From Bacteroides sp. ET71 (GTDB lineage: Bacteria; Bacteroidota; Bacteroidia; Bacteroidales; Bacteroidaceae), in NCBI RefSeq assembly GCF_023336905.1, contig NZ_JAMBLS010000002.1, positions 62,001-126,000 on the forward strand: a DNA stretch of 64,000 bases. Reading direction: 5' to 3'. The translations under genes and the position numbers were made by a program. The notes beneath the pieces were generated by a model that did no database searches, was not told where the DNA came from, and saw only the letters and a program-made list of their open reading frames with translations. Of this stretch, positions 20,001 through 26,871 are shown one piece after another. Within the stretch, counting starts at the first letter, position 1; every line of letters begins with the position of its first letter.

Positions 20001-23000
20001 GTAGGATTAGCCGACACTCCTTTGCGGGCATCGTCTATTTCCTTGGTTTTGACCACACGCTCGGCATAGTCCAGAAGGCTTTCATCTTCTTGGCGTTCGG
20101 GAGCAACAAAAGCATTACGAGTTGGAGGAATAACGAGCATCTTCCCCGGTTTCCTGCTATCGTATGGTAGCACATCTATGAAATGAAGATTTCCATCTGC
20201 ATCCACCAATACATTGTTAGGCTTTGTGTCGGCAATGTCAAACGTGCCGTCCGTCCAGTTTCCGGACATATCCGTATAGAAGTCCATACCTTCAAGGAAA
20301 TTGTCTATCTCCTCTTGCGTAGCTTCACGGGCATTGCCGATGTAGGGTTGTGACAGGACAACAGCAATCTTCCCTTCACTATTCCGGGTAAAGCCCAAAA
20401 CAGTAATGGAATCATTGGGGAACAGCTCGTTGTGAGCGTCCACCCGGTTCATAAAGCTATCGAAATTTGTAGAATTGTCCGGTAGATATGAGAAATCGTT
20501 TACCTTGATGGCAAACCTCCCGTCCCTGGACAGATAGGTTTCATTTTCTCCGCCCTTGCCTATAGGCGAAGAAGTAATAGACGTTATGTCATCTATCCAT
20601 TGATTACTTCCGGATGCTCTTTCAGCCAGTTCTCCAAGAAGGGATTCTTTCGACTGGCTGCCTTGTCCATCCTGCGTTGTTGAGCTATGGCCTGTTGTAC
20701 GGAGAATGGCTGCTGCCTCATTTTCTCCATCGATGCTGCTACTTTCTCCTGATATGCCTGCCACTTCTCCTTGTTCATTTTCTGTATTATTTTGATTACT
20801 CTGCGAAGATACGACATTTATTTCGTTATTCTCATCATTTATCTGATTTTCTATTCCTTCGCCTCCGGATGTGCCTTCAGATACAGCTCCTTCCTCAGCA
20901 CGCACTCCATCATCAGCCGTGCCGGATTGGCTTTCAGTTCCTTCAGCTCGTCCTTGTACTTGCCCCGGAAGAACAGGTTGTGCTTCAGGCAGAACTGATA
21001 CGCCTGCTTCCCTTCCTTCAGCCGCTCCTGCTGGCTCATCGCGTTCAGACGGTCCACTATCCGGGCTGCTTCCATTTTCGCTTGTTCCTTGTTGTCCATT
21101 GTCTTGTTGATTTAAATAGGTTTGAATTTCTTCTTCGGCTTCCGCAAAGATACGGTCTAATTCCGCAACAGGCACACCTTCATACGGATTATTTGCAGCC
21201 ACATATTCCTGATAGGCCTCGTATTCCTCCGGCGTCATGTGCATTTCGCGGTCGCACCAATCGGCATAGGCATCATACTCGGCCTGCCGTTCGCGTTCGG
21301 CCATTGCTTCGCGGTTTCGTCGGATATAGTTCGTCAGGTCGCCTCGGGTGCGCACTTCGGAAAGCACGTCGAGAATGGCATTGCGCCCGGCGTTCGGGTC
21401 GGATTGGTCGAAGAAGTTGGTGCCGGCTTCCTGGTCGGCAAGCATCAGTTGTTCCCCAGCACGCTCTATCGTCATGCCACCATTGGCCTCGCTGGCAAAG
21501 AGGCCGAACAACGCACGGGCTTCATCCCCCTTATACCCTGTCTCGCGTTTGAAATCGGACTGCAAAAGGGGCAGTTTGCCTGTTGCCAGCATCTGTGCCG
21601 CAAGCTCGTAGCCATTCATAGGTTCGCCCATCGAAAGGATTTCTTCCGCTGTGGTATCACCCACTTGTGTCCGTTGCGCGGCAATGGCATCGGCCACTTG
21701 GTCCCAGTAGTCCACCTGTGCCTGCGCATCATCCACTCGTGCCTGCCATTCCTGCTTAGCCTTCTTGTATTGAGCAATGTTTGTACCCATCTTGGGGGCT
21801 TTTCCCTCTATGTTCCTCAGCAACTTGGCCGATGCAGCCTTGTTGGCCTGGACAAACGCATCCACTTCGTCCGGCTCCAGTCCTTCACTATTGATGGAGG
21901 AGACAGTACGATCCACAGGGGCGCGGTGATAAAGCAGGTTTCCTTTCTCGTCGGTAGGGATTACGGTTTCACTCGCTCCCGGCGAGGTTTCGCCTTGCAG
22001 GCTCGAAGGCGCGGTCTCCGAGCCGGATTGGCCGTTACTTTGAGCCTGATTGGTAGATGATACAGGTTGTTGTTCCTGCCGTGATGCCGCCTCCTCTGCA
22101 TCAATCTGCGCCTGCATGGCGTTGTAGTATTGTTCATCTGTGATTTCAACGACTTCCTCCTTTGGTTTGCCTTTTTCGTCCACGGTGGTGCGAGTGGCCA
22201 GCCAGCCGCCATTGGGATTATCAGGATTCTGCTGGATTATCTTGTACTGTGCCGCTCCATCGGTGAAGGTGGTTCCGATGGACGGAGGAACGATGTCCGT
22301 ACTATACGTGCTCTCCCGCTGTGCCTGTGCCGCAGCATCCTCACGGATAGCCTGTGCTGTCTCGTCGATGACTTCTTGTGTAGGCATGGACTTTACCGTA
22401 GTTGCGTCCCATTCGCCTGGTCTTAGCAACCTCGTATTCTCTGGTGTGAACTCTGCCCCTTCAGGTATCCAATAGGGGAATCTTTCTTTCTCCGGGTCTT
22501 GCCATCCGACGATATAGCCGGGTTCTTTCACCCATTCGCCCACATCGTTCATATAGATGCGTTCAGCCTCCGTGTACGTATTGGTACTTGGGTCAGAATG
22601 TCCGGCAATGTCCTCCGTCTCCGTATCTATCCGGTCTTGCGTTTCCGCTTCTTGAATCTCATCCATGGCATTCTGCTTGGCGATAGCAAACGCATAATCT
22701 ATTTCATCGCGTTTCTGTTCTTGTGTTAGTTCCGGGTCGGCCATCGTAATCTTAATGAAATTCTTGATGTCCTCGTTGCCGTTTATCTTTGACATTCGTT
22801 GCAACTCCTCGAACTTCTTACGCTGCTCATCGGTCATTTTTCCGAAGATCCGCTCCATATGTTTACGGTTCTGATAGCGTTCTGTAGCCATGCTTCCGAC
22901 ACCTATCATACCAAATGCCAAGAAGGTAGGTGTTAAACCGAGTATGATGTCGAGATTGTTATCAAAGTCGGTGGCTTCTTCCAGCGTCATATCGCCCAAC

Positions 23001-24973
23001 GGGATATTGGAAAAATTGTTGTACACTTCTTCCAGATATTCCTGTGGAAACCCTTGGAACTGTGTGCGCTGCACTAGTTCGCGAAGTGTGGGATTGTTCT
23101 TCACTTCCCTGTACAATTGGCCGGGGCGTGATTCCTTGACCATCTGCATGAAGCTGTTCACCCCGCCTGGTAGTGCTTTCTCCAACTGACGCAGGTAAGG
23201 GCGGAACACTCGGAAGGCGTTCAGCACCATTTCCGACTGGTTTTCCAAAGCGGTAGAGGCGATTGATTTTCCCATGGCTTCCAGCGTCCCCACATTACCC
23301 GTCTTCTGCACTTGCAAATCTCCGTTCCCATCGAGGTAGTAATCGTAGTTCTGATTCAGTCGCTCCATGGTTCCCGATACCACGCGGGGTACTCCGGTTG
23401 TTCCAGTCATGCCAAGTGCTGCTCCGGTGCTTCCGGCCACGCGGGCTCCAAAGCTCCCAGCACGACCAAAACGACGGAGGCCGAACTTTAGCAGGCTCTT
23501 GGCAATGGCATTGCTGCTGCCCGAGATAGGATTAGCGATGAACTCCAGCATGAAAGGCAGACTCTCGGCTGTGACACGCCCGGCATTATAGCCACGCCCC
23601 AAGTCGGAGGAATAAAAACCTTGTATGGCCATGTTGACGGCGGATGCCTCCAGCAGTTTTTGCTCGGCTTCACTCAACGTATTGCCAGCCTCATATTTTT
23701 CGAGGGCGTTGTTCAAATATAGTGCATCGGCCATATCCGCCAGTCCGAAAGTGAAGTTTTCCCAATCCATGTTATCGCGCAGTCCGCGTCCCAATCCGGC
23801 CACGAAGTTAGTACCTCCTTTCTTCCCGGCTTCAGCCACGATTTCTTGCGACTGCTCTATCAACCGTTTAGCGGCATTAAGCATACCGGCTTGACGGCGT
23901 TCTTCTTCGGATGATTGGGTATAATTTCGGCTTCCCATCAACGCATTCATGGCGTTTCCGCTGCTTGGAGCACGACGTTGTAAGTTCTTATGCGCTTGTT
24001 TGGACAATTCGTCAACTTCTCCGGCCAATGCTTTCAGTTGATCAGTCGAACGTTGTTTTTGAAGTTGAGTAAACTCTTCCTGTATACGCCCTCTATAGCG
24101 GCTTGCCATTTCTTGAAAAATCGCGTTCTCGTATGGTCGTAACTCTACATTGATGGCATCTCCATACTGTTGATAGAACTTCTCATTTATTTCTTCTGCT
24201 GATGCGCCACGTCGCAGCAAGTCTTGATATTCAGGAGATTGAGTGAATATCTGGAGATATTTTGCTTCTACTTCCCCACGTTTTTCAGCCAGTTCACTGT
24301 CCAACTTGCCACCACGAATAGATAAAACAAAGCGATTACGGTAGTTTTCCAGTACATCGGATTCGTTTTCTACTTTCTTGGGATGATAAAGCTCATCAAT
24401 ACGACGTTCTTCCTCTTGTTCGAATGTATTCTTCTTTCTCCCGATTGGTTCCGCAATTGATGGACGATAACCATAATCTTCACTGCGCATTGCTTGTTCT
24501 TTACGCATTCGGTTAGCTACACGCAAAGCATTTTCGTATATGGGAGTTTGAAAGGTGTCCCTATCGTTTACTGATTCTGGTTTATCCTGACTGTTCTTCT
24601 TGACCAGTTCATTAAGTGATGGCTTATTTCTTTCCATCAGTTCGTATAATCTACCAACGGCATCGTAACCAGGTATCTTTGGAGAACCGGCAGGGTTGTC
24701 GAGAACTACCGGCGGGGTAGTCCTCAAGGACCGATTGGAACGGTCGTACTCGTCAATCACCTGCTGCGCTACTGACGTTGCAGGCGCAGACATCCCTTTG
24801 GTGAAATCCTCGTAACTGTCCAGATAGCCGGTCTGGTTCTTCAGCACATCATATACCCGCCTGCGGTTATCTTCGCTGGCATCGAACGCCTTGTTAAAGT
24901 CTTCGTAACTGTCCAGGTAACCAGTCTGTTCTTTCAGGACATCATAAACTCTTTTGCGATTATCTTCATTCAT
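11003..24973 (-). CDS. Giant phage polyvalent protein (4,656 residues) with multiple effector domains
   Basis: By far the largest gene in the window, last in a minus-strand operon with two virion-type proteins. Regions recognised by motif (approximate residues): two tandem repeats of NRxRVYDVLKxQTGYLDSYEDF at 1-60; hydrophobic, Gly-rich segments about 480-520 and 672-695; low-complexity linker about 1292-1460; a kinase-like domain about 1461-1610 (Gly loop SPIGKGGENETY, AIKV lysine, ADTKPNNVLV and FIDV); a pyrophosphatase-like domain about 1670-1800 (GDHIDVFLSDDP, VIDQVNADGSFDEHKVM); a MuF-associated block about 1995-2130 (AVHNLSADKL, GGFPMPSIAI); a zincin-like HEIQHAIQ near 2614; a MuF-C-like domain about 2828-2950; a second zincin-like HEAVAHYGLRRL near 3118; a BECR-nuclease-like domain about 3296-3430; and an LPD38-like C-terminal region about 4190-4340 with a hydrophobic segment. 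Such proteins are thought to enter the cell with phage DNA. Enzymatic activities are inference. Confidence 0.85.
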   Translation of the reverse strand: MNEDNRKRVYDVLKEQTGYLDSYEDFNKAFDASEDNRRRVYDVLKNQTGYLDSYEDFTKGMSAPATSVAQQVIDEYDRSNRSLRTTPPVVLDNPAGSPKIPGYDAVGRLYELMERNKPSLNELVKKNSQDKPESVNDRDTFQTPIYENALRVANRMRKEQAMRSEDYGYRPSIAEPIGRKKNTFEQEEERRIDELYHPKKVENESDVLENYRNRFVLSIRGGKLDSELAEKRGEVEAKYLQIFTQSPEYQDLLRRGASAEEINEKFYQQYGDAINVELRPYENAIFQEMASRYRGRIQEEFTQLQKQRSTDQLKALAGEVDELSKQAHKNLQRRAPSSGNAMNALMGSRNYTQSSEEERRQAGMLNAAKRLIEQSQEIVAEAGKKGGTNFVAGLGRGLRDNMDWENFTFGLADMADALYLNNALEKYEAGNTLSEAEQKLLEASAVNMAIQGFYSSDLGRGYNAGRVTAESLPFMLEFIANPISGSSNAIAKSLLKFGLRRFGRAGSFGARVAGSTGAALGMTGTTGVPRVVSGTMERLNQNYDYYLDGNGDLQVQKTGNVGTLEAMGKSIASTALENQSEMVLNAFRVFRPYLRQLEKALPGGVNSFMQMVKESRPGQLYREVKNNPTLRELVQRTQFQGFPQEYLEEVYNNFSNIPLGDMTLEEATDFDNNLDIILGLTPTFLAFGMIGVGSMATERYQNRKHMERIFGKMTDEQRKKFEELQRMSKINGNEDIKNFIKITMADPELTQEQKRDEIDYAFAIAKQNAMDEIQEAETQDRIDTETEDIAGHSDPSTNTYTEAERIYMNDVGEWVKEPGYIVGWQDPEKERFPYWIPEGAEFTPENTRLLRPGEWDATTVKSMPTQEVIDETAQAIREDAAAQAQRESTYSTDIVPPSIGTTFTDGAAQYKIIQQNPDNPNGGWLATRTTVDEKGKPKEEVVEITDEQYYNAMQAQIDAEEAASRQEQQPVSSTNQAQSNGQSGSETAPSSLQGETSPGASETVIPTDEKGNLLYHRAPVDRTVSSINSEGLEPDEVDAFVQANKAASAKLLRNIEGKAPKMGTNIAQYKKAKQEWQARVDDAQAQVDYWDQVADAIAAQRTQVGDTTAEEILSMGEPMNGYELAAQMLATGKLPLLQSDFKRETGYKGDEARALFGLFASEANGGMTIERAGEQLMLADQEAGTNFFDQSDPNAGRNAILDVLSEVRTRGDLTNYIRRNREAMAERERQAEYDAYADWCDREMHMTPEEYEAYQEYVAANNPYEGVPVAELDRIFAEAEEEIQTYLNQQDNGQQGTSENGSSPDSGPSERDEPAGAAEGREAGVSVLPEAQPVLPGQVQGRAEGTESQSGTADDGVRAEEGAVSEGTSGGEGIENQINDENNEINVVSSQSNQNNTENEQGEVAGISGESSSIDGENEAAAILRTTGHSSTTQDGQGSQSKESLLGELAERASGSNQWIDDITSITSSPIGKGGENETYLSRDGRFAIKVNDFSYLPDNSTNFDSFMNRVDAHNELFPNDSITVLGFTRNSEGKIAVVLSQPYIGNAREATQEEIDNFLEGMDFYTDMSGNWTDGTFDIADTKPNNVLVDADGNLHFIDVLPYDSRKPGKMLVIPPTRNAFVAPERQEDESLLDYAERVVKTKEIDDARKGVSANPTDAQKEAGNYRKGHITLDGYDITIENPKGSTRSGVDANGQSWSVTMNNDYGYIRGTEGVDGDHIDVFLSDDPTTGKVYVIDQVNADGSFDEHKVMYGFKSALAAKRAYLANYSPGWKGLGTISEVSKDEFKKWVESSHRKTKPFSEYKSVKVEGVQSEAIKTHQPNALPGRLMKAYESGDTALIASVEQEMREFVNGATDMRSVYSTYLRSKDLERAMEKGSPSDKTQHFIAETCKDVLKKVGLPAKAMQSERARTEFAGSTTDPRVLDIMSADTSFNVLRAIVHNPNTSESTLKHFTTAFSNNGLDYEAQQELARRQSENGDELRFREVDVEERKELVAVHNLSADKLKQAFDLGGFPMPSIAITKADVGHTEFGEISLVFDKESINPTDRRNKVYGEDAWTPTFPTVGYKLNDAKTSDIYRRANKTGSLPLFNPVIFHPDNYESYISSVGSEGLVNHFKDDYGAKQLYLSETGSAVEKYEQHEVDKYLPDQIALYEKMLKEIGIERIKNERSDALENEVKRLIEEHYNIDLDGMKPFRAKARISNTIHHAVDYAEHGNRKTETDIEATKKKIDERIDPEKFEAWLENLFSGVVEKKGIRNDKDMFTPSGSSRKWEQLYDDITLDSVVNAMQRQAARGGQGLFNGSIFGAAQEEYKSIDEIRKEARERIRTLNDEEYKAQRDNITDRLSNIKIPGVGDGFSDAMDMAGNIQDAVARSHTAKGIHKYLKGFYPKVTMETANEIADIVKDIQRMSARYFEAKPYRAVGFDEVRLAVVPSDMDKELVQKLEQRGIPVRTYEKGNEAQRRQIVEEATDEMNLRFRFIGEQGAARLDKAEEATTRLDNLSVARQMEEEGKNEWAIKLATGWERGADRKWRYETPDFEYTPPEDFEEGKIYNLSDIIKDDELFKAYPKLKGLKFRLEHQPDEYGGGWFDKRKNEIVINTAHNSPWHYEQTIAHEIQHAIQAEEGFEKGDSPEGVIDRYVALQSDLSTADVATLNTAAFIRKRAEKLIRKGEYKYMRWAVRAAMGRLQGRNGMYEEYGPIENLAVSYTAKNLKLAYERAYEKAHSNGTLFNSGYPTKQSAEFIYIHNAGETEARNVARRLGLSLEQRRNMLASETEDVARRDQLFINSALGESASYAPSAEDISLVNEQFNEELSNLTEDNADKVTLDLGNPSPVLLAAGVEDKPMKLYGNKVIKKMKKHGFKLDELRNLPEAVAEPIAVFNNYQKDGNRSILTELETANGNFLVTIDLGKDADVDFNIVTSVFGKGDNNIITWINKGYATYIDKQKTLDYLHHSALKAVTSDNREEKVQEFLSHQSALIAATAANSELSDATKIVENFENPIIDSEITRNGSVNLSDDALSTANDPIAKMLGKSTRTAHQRQAFSERERRNMAKRVQELAEKLHLDNVEIVTEPMTITDRQGKTHHPKGFYNPRTGKITVVVPNNVNTFDAEQTLLHEAVAHYGLRRLFGEHFDTFLDNVFNNADVEVRRKIVELAKKNGWNPRLATEEYLASLAENTNFEDLNASWWQKIKELFLQMLHKIGFNDFNGVTLSDNELRYILWRSYENLAEPGRYRSILGEAADVVKQNELKVGNYAENDASIGQVAESKGNVKAERIRKLRESKPVEITGNEIEPSDDLKQYKKNALEYGKNLQGSYTNKDTGITIQLQRGRRNGGINEVLQHDYKDVEHLQSIAAIPQIIENSIYIDSRENMDTDKNPDVKEYQYYVCGLKIGNVDYTVRSTVAVDKNGNRYYDHKLTHIEKGKLLDLINSQAAYDNGFGTTPGTKPTTEMFSNYKDKILLSILQTNDEDNLLFRENTEEDQGQNVTDNMDAESSSPISTPTVQAWDKMINSFGFQFSEASFDHLAAVEEFQKLVEKHSGKEIKSFENVYDQMIALSSKTKNEMEMFDSFILTPMNKAILKLVGEKPVLKRWNWDKGPLRDLAVYVEAKHGIERNRQMAVEAYVKGFNNESLKFFEDAGLDFDREKYKSDLKEAKKKAGDQAYAASYDKNLQRLVDEGYEEKEADEKAKGLARKAKERAEDNASEKFRTSAREQLAEQYREKVMADWFEAKKRINGQQDLSWIKKQQMLDEEAGKLGADLSKDYSGLSSLFKDKEKYKDGWNTAALKYVEEYEKSHPQEDIDEFWKSIELATDYALKKQYESGLVSKEYVERQKERFENYVPLRGFADEIAGDVYNYIGNEFYAGGNPVKKAGGRTSEAGNPFGSILNIAYSSMSVGNKNMAKLALYSLVVNHDTGGLAIPGRAWMVKYDELKNNKELSALLVSPEISNGEETPEWVEAVPQFPEKATSEEITRVMNHFEEAMKVYQKKGDVKPIGKRVKIPYRTLYKERDQHDIPLFIAGDKYVITVTGNPRLAQAMNGLLNPDVNNDPVSVIGKKIQRFMAGAFTAQNASFAVANLSRDTIYANNQAFIRENFRYWKEFTKNQRLGFGDYPQMMRRLYKYRHNQLDMNNKTERFFKEFMENGGATGYTFINDQDEYAREIAKQMKKLSGKIPSYITPQGALKLMFDGIEFAGQSAELVNRFAAYKTSREMGRPISRSIRDAKEITVNFNRKGAGMKTAKVNRSTEGKGLIAGFRPIDFVACLSQLGRSHIIFWNANMQGKRRTYLNFKEHPVKTTITLVANNLVLGAVVLPFLNNVVMPALYDLVGWSSGDDDEDYYDALTDWERTKNLCLRLPHGYWLKIPMAPDMSPWLSMGDAIGGSLAGKRELTYSDFAKSLVDVASPISINWSYGNKHFGLNFVPSVAQPYLQNMMNINFMGNPIYKTPFNARQGFIPEYKMVYRSTSPTLIELSRVSNLVTGGSDIKTSGGADWNPAVLQNMISGYTGGWGNTMLSIADLMLNTLKGEETSVAMSQVPLVSRFVISGNKDMQLRSVNSSFYKVKDFINEFEYDRKSLENAIREAGKDGNMLEVAKYQDELNQLFNSERCQKYVKLKAIEKGVKSYEEWLNETPNDEMMQDMVIGLKKEGIEELNR
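20593..20778 (-). CDS. Candidate overprinted small gene inside the giant gene (second of two)
   Basis: A 61-residue frame on the same strand as the giant gene but in another reading frame. The preferred ATG (20778) follows an A-rich leader (CAAAATAATACAGAAA), as usual in Bacteroidota; an ATG at 20817 is also in frame. The product (MNKEKWQAYQEKVAASMEK..., ending FLENWLKEHPEVING) has a normal mix of charged, aliphatic and aromatic residues and predicted amphipathic helices, while the giant protein at the same place is a Gly/Ser/Glu/Asn/Gln linker. Start (NKE) and end (LKxHPE) resemble the neighbouring candidate at 20851. Expression is unproven; function unknown. Confidence 0.45.
   Translation of the reverse strand: MNKEKWQAYQEKVAASMEKMRQQPFSVQQAIAQQRRMDKAASRKNPFLENWLKEHPEVING
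20851..21099 (-). CDS. Candidate overprinted small gene inside the giant gene (first of two)
   Basis: An 82-residue frame on the same strand as the giant gene, in the same alternative frame as the candidate at 20593. ATG 21099 is preceded by AT-rich TTTAAATCAACAAGACA, a typical start context here. The product (MDNKEQAKMEAARIVDRLN..., ending YLKAHPEAKE) is a balanced, helical, charged protein, whereas the giant protein's own frame over this stretch is low-complexity and rich in Gly, Ser, Glu, Gln and Pro. Shared start (NKE) and end (LKxHPE) patterns with the next candidate suggest the two are related. Either both are translated from the giant mRNA, or they are remnants of older genes captured in another frame. 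Confidence 0.5.
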   Translation of the reverse strand: MDNKEQAKMEAARIVDRLNAMSQQERLKEGKQAYQFCLKHNLFFRGKYKDELKELKANPARLMMECVLRKELYLKAHPEAKE

Positions 24974-24987
24974 AAATGTACATCAGA

Positions 24988-26235
24988 TTAATTGTTTAAC
25001 GACCAACCGTTTTTTGACGACGCGGAAGAGCTTCCTCCACTGGGAGCGGACAACGACCAGGGGCTTCCAAACACCTGCCCCCTAAGTCCTTTCGTATCAT
25101 ACCCCCATCCGTTAAGCGGCCTTTCACCGGCTTTCCCGGAACGTATGAAACCGCGTGCCGCCAGTTCGTCCGCCGGAACCCGTCCGCTTTGCAGGATATA
25201 GGCCGCAGCGGCATCCCAATCCGTTTCTTCTTTCCCCGTTAGCTTGTCCCCTGTTTGGAACTGCGCCAATTCGTCGTCTTTCAAATACCTTTTCACGAAC
25301 TGTATCGTCTCGTTGGCGGACAGCTTGGTATTGCGTGTATAGACATATCCGTCAGAGCCTATTCCACTATCCAATACCTTGCCTTGCGCTTGCGAAGCAT
25401 TGGCCTCCATCGCCCGGTTGTGCCGTTCGGTTTCCTTTCGGTTGGCATCGTCCTTATCCTTGTCCACCTTCAACTTTATGCCGAACTTGGCCATATCCAA
25501 ATCACGCTCCTTCTGCTTCTCTGCCGCATCAGCAGCAGCCTTTTCCCGTGCCAGACGAATGTTGTACGCATTGCGGATGTCGTTACCTTTGGCTTCTGCA
25601 AGGATGGCATCCTGCCGGGCCTGCAAAGCATCCCGCTTTTCCTTGATGCGCCGCATCCGTTCATTTTCCGCAAATGCACCCGCATTCAAATCAGCAGGAA
25701 CCGCACCTTTGGCCGTGTAATAGAGCTGCGCCGCATTGCCGATCAGGTTGCCCAAATTGGCAAACACCTGGCCAAGATGCTCACGACGTTCACGTTTCCG
25801 GCGTTCATCCGGTGTCTCTTCGCTGGCAAAATAGTTCTGAAGATTAGCATACGTGTTTAGCGGATTCAATCGTGCCTGCTCACTCCAATACTCCTTATCC
25901 GAGGCGTTCATATCATCCTGCGCCCTGCGGAACTGCTCTTCATCCATGTTCTGCAACGCACCCTGTCGATATTCCCTATTACTGGTCATCGTCGGCGTAA
26001 TCCCTGAATTGGCATAAGCAATCTTTTCGGGTGCCGTATCAACGCGGCTTCCGGCGACTTGTACAGGTGTCTGTGCTTGGTTGGGCATAGGCCCGTACGC
26101 AGGACTAACCATTTGTCTGGAAGGGACATCAGGCGTAACTTTGGGGGAACTATCCGGAAGCGGAGACGGAACTTGCGCCTGCTGTGTCTGACGCCTTGCC
26201 CTGCGCTCGTTGATGCTGTCAATTCTCGTTGTCAT
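24988..26235 (-). CDS. Phage internal virion/ejection-type coiled-coil protein
   Basis: A 415-residue protein upstream of the giant gene (14-base gap) and 2 bases downstream of the next protein. Residues 1-75 are Pro/Gln/Ser-rich and disordered; 90-290 are strongly helical with long Ala/Glu/Lys/Arg coiled coils (ENERMRRIKEKRDALQARQDAI, AREKAAADAAEKQKERD); the C-terminus is a small domain (GSDGYVYTRNTKLSANETIQFVKRYLKDDELAQF) and a Ser/Gly tail. Composition and location next to a Gly-rich internal protein and a giant polyvalent protein suggest a protein packaged in the head and ejected with the DNA. No enzymatic motif is seen; assignment is by context. Confidence 0.55.
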   Translation of the reverse strand: MTTRIDSINERRARRQTQQAQVPSPLPDSSPKVTPDVPSRQMVSPAYGPMPNQAQTPVQVAGSRVDTAPEKIAYANSGITPTMTSNREYRQGALQNMDEEQFRRAQDDMNASDKEYWSEQARLNPLNTYANLQNYFASEETPDERRKRERREHLGQVFANLGNLIGNAAQLYYTAKGAVPADLNAGAFAENERMRRIKEKRDALQARQDAILAEAKGNDIRNAYNIRLAREKAAADAAEKQKERDLDMAKFGIKLKVDKDKDDANRKETERHNRAMEANASQAQGKVLDSGIGSDGYVYTRNTKLSANETIQFVKRYLKDDELAQFQTGDKLTGKEETDWDAAAAYILQSGRVPADELAARGFIRSGKAGERPLNGWGYDTKGLRGQVFGSPWSLSAPSGGSSSASSKNGWSLNN

Positions 26236-26237
26236 AC

Positions 26238-26783
26238 TTATACCCCCAATTTCTTTCCAATGCGTGTTCCGCTCAGAATCTTATCACTAATACCTCCACC
26301 AAGTGCTTGACCGGCCGATGCCAATCCTCCCGCAGCCGTTGCTACATTCTGTGCCCGCTGGTCATTGATACCCATCCGAGCTTGGTCAATGGCAGCCATC
26401 TGGTTTTCATAATCGGAGCGCACCTGTTCCTTGTACGCATCTGCACGCTCGGCAATGTTGCTCGTCACGTCAGCAATCACTTGGTTGTTGGCCGCCTTCT
26501 GTTGAGCTACGCTCTCATCCGTCGCTCCCGTCACCGCCGCTGAACCAGCCGAACGCTTATACCTTTCATCCAATATTTGCCGAGCCTGGTTCAGAGCCGC
26601 CTGCGCATCGCTACGTTGCGTGAAGTCACTGTAATACTCCTGGTCATACCAATTCTGCGCCCTCTTTTCGGCATTGTCCAAGATACGCGCATTTCTCCGC
26701 GCAGCACGCCGCCCCGCAATACCGCTGCCTATACCTCCCACAGCAGAAGCTACTCCGCCTATTATTCCGCCTAAAAGTCCCAT
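26238..26783 (-). CDS. Phage internal virion/DNA-ejection-type protein with Gly-rich hydrophobic N-terminus
   Basis: A 181-residue protein starting MGLLGGIIGGVASAVGGIGSGIAG, a glycine-rich hydrophobic segment (about residues 1-25) followed by basic RRAARRNAR and a long Ala/Gln/Asp/Arg-rich helical region to residue 150, then a second small-residue stretch. Short proteins with such N-termini are common internal or ejection proteins of short-tailed phages and may form a channel across the membrane. It is the first gene of the minus-strand operon that ends with the giant gene. A TATTTTTG box at 26810-26817 lies 27 bases upstream. Confidence 0.6.
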   Translation of the reverse strand: MGLLGGIIGGVASAVGGIGSGIAGRRAARRNARILDNAEKRAQNWYDQEYYSDFTQRSDAQAALNQARQILDERYKRSAGSAAVTGATDESVAQQKAANNQVIADVTSNIAERADAYKEQVRSDYENQMAAIDQARMGINDQRAQNVATAAGGLASAGQALGGGISDKILSGTRIGKKLGV

Positions 26784-26809
26784 ATTTTTACCTTTTTATC
26801 GTTATGGGA

Positions 26810-26831
26810 CAAAAATAGACCGATACCTTTG
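26810..26831. promoter_or_regulatory. Two divergent, nearly touching -7 boxes
   Basis: Minus strand TATTTTTG (26810-26817) points to the internal-virion operon; plus strand TACCTTTG (26824-26831) points to the 95-residue gene at 26872. Only six bases separate the boxes, making a near palindrome (CAAAAATA...TACCTTTG). Clear -33 elements are lacking on both sides, so an activator may be needed. The arrangement would make the two transcripts compete for polymerase. Confidence 0.5.
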
Positions 26832-26871
26832 CAGGGTAAGTATATAAACTGTCAATTGATTAGATAGAAAT

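Noticed and set aside
21961-22212. Another alternative-frame open frame within the giant gene, 83 codons
   Set aside because: Its product is an Arg/Pro/Lys-rich low-complexity chain without a suitable start context, unlike the two candidates at 20.6-21.1 kb.
11003-24973. Giant gene as a tape measure protein
   Set aside because: Multiple enzyme-like domains and an LPD38-like C-terminus fit a polyvalent ejected protein; it lacks the long uniform coiled coil of tape measures, and no tail-tube genes are adjacent.
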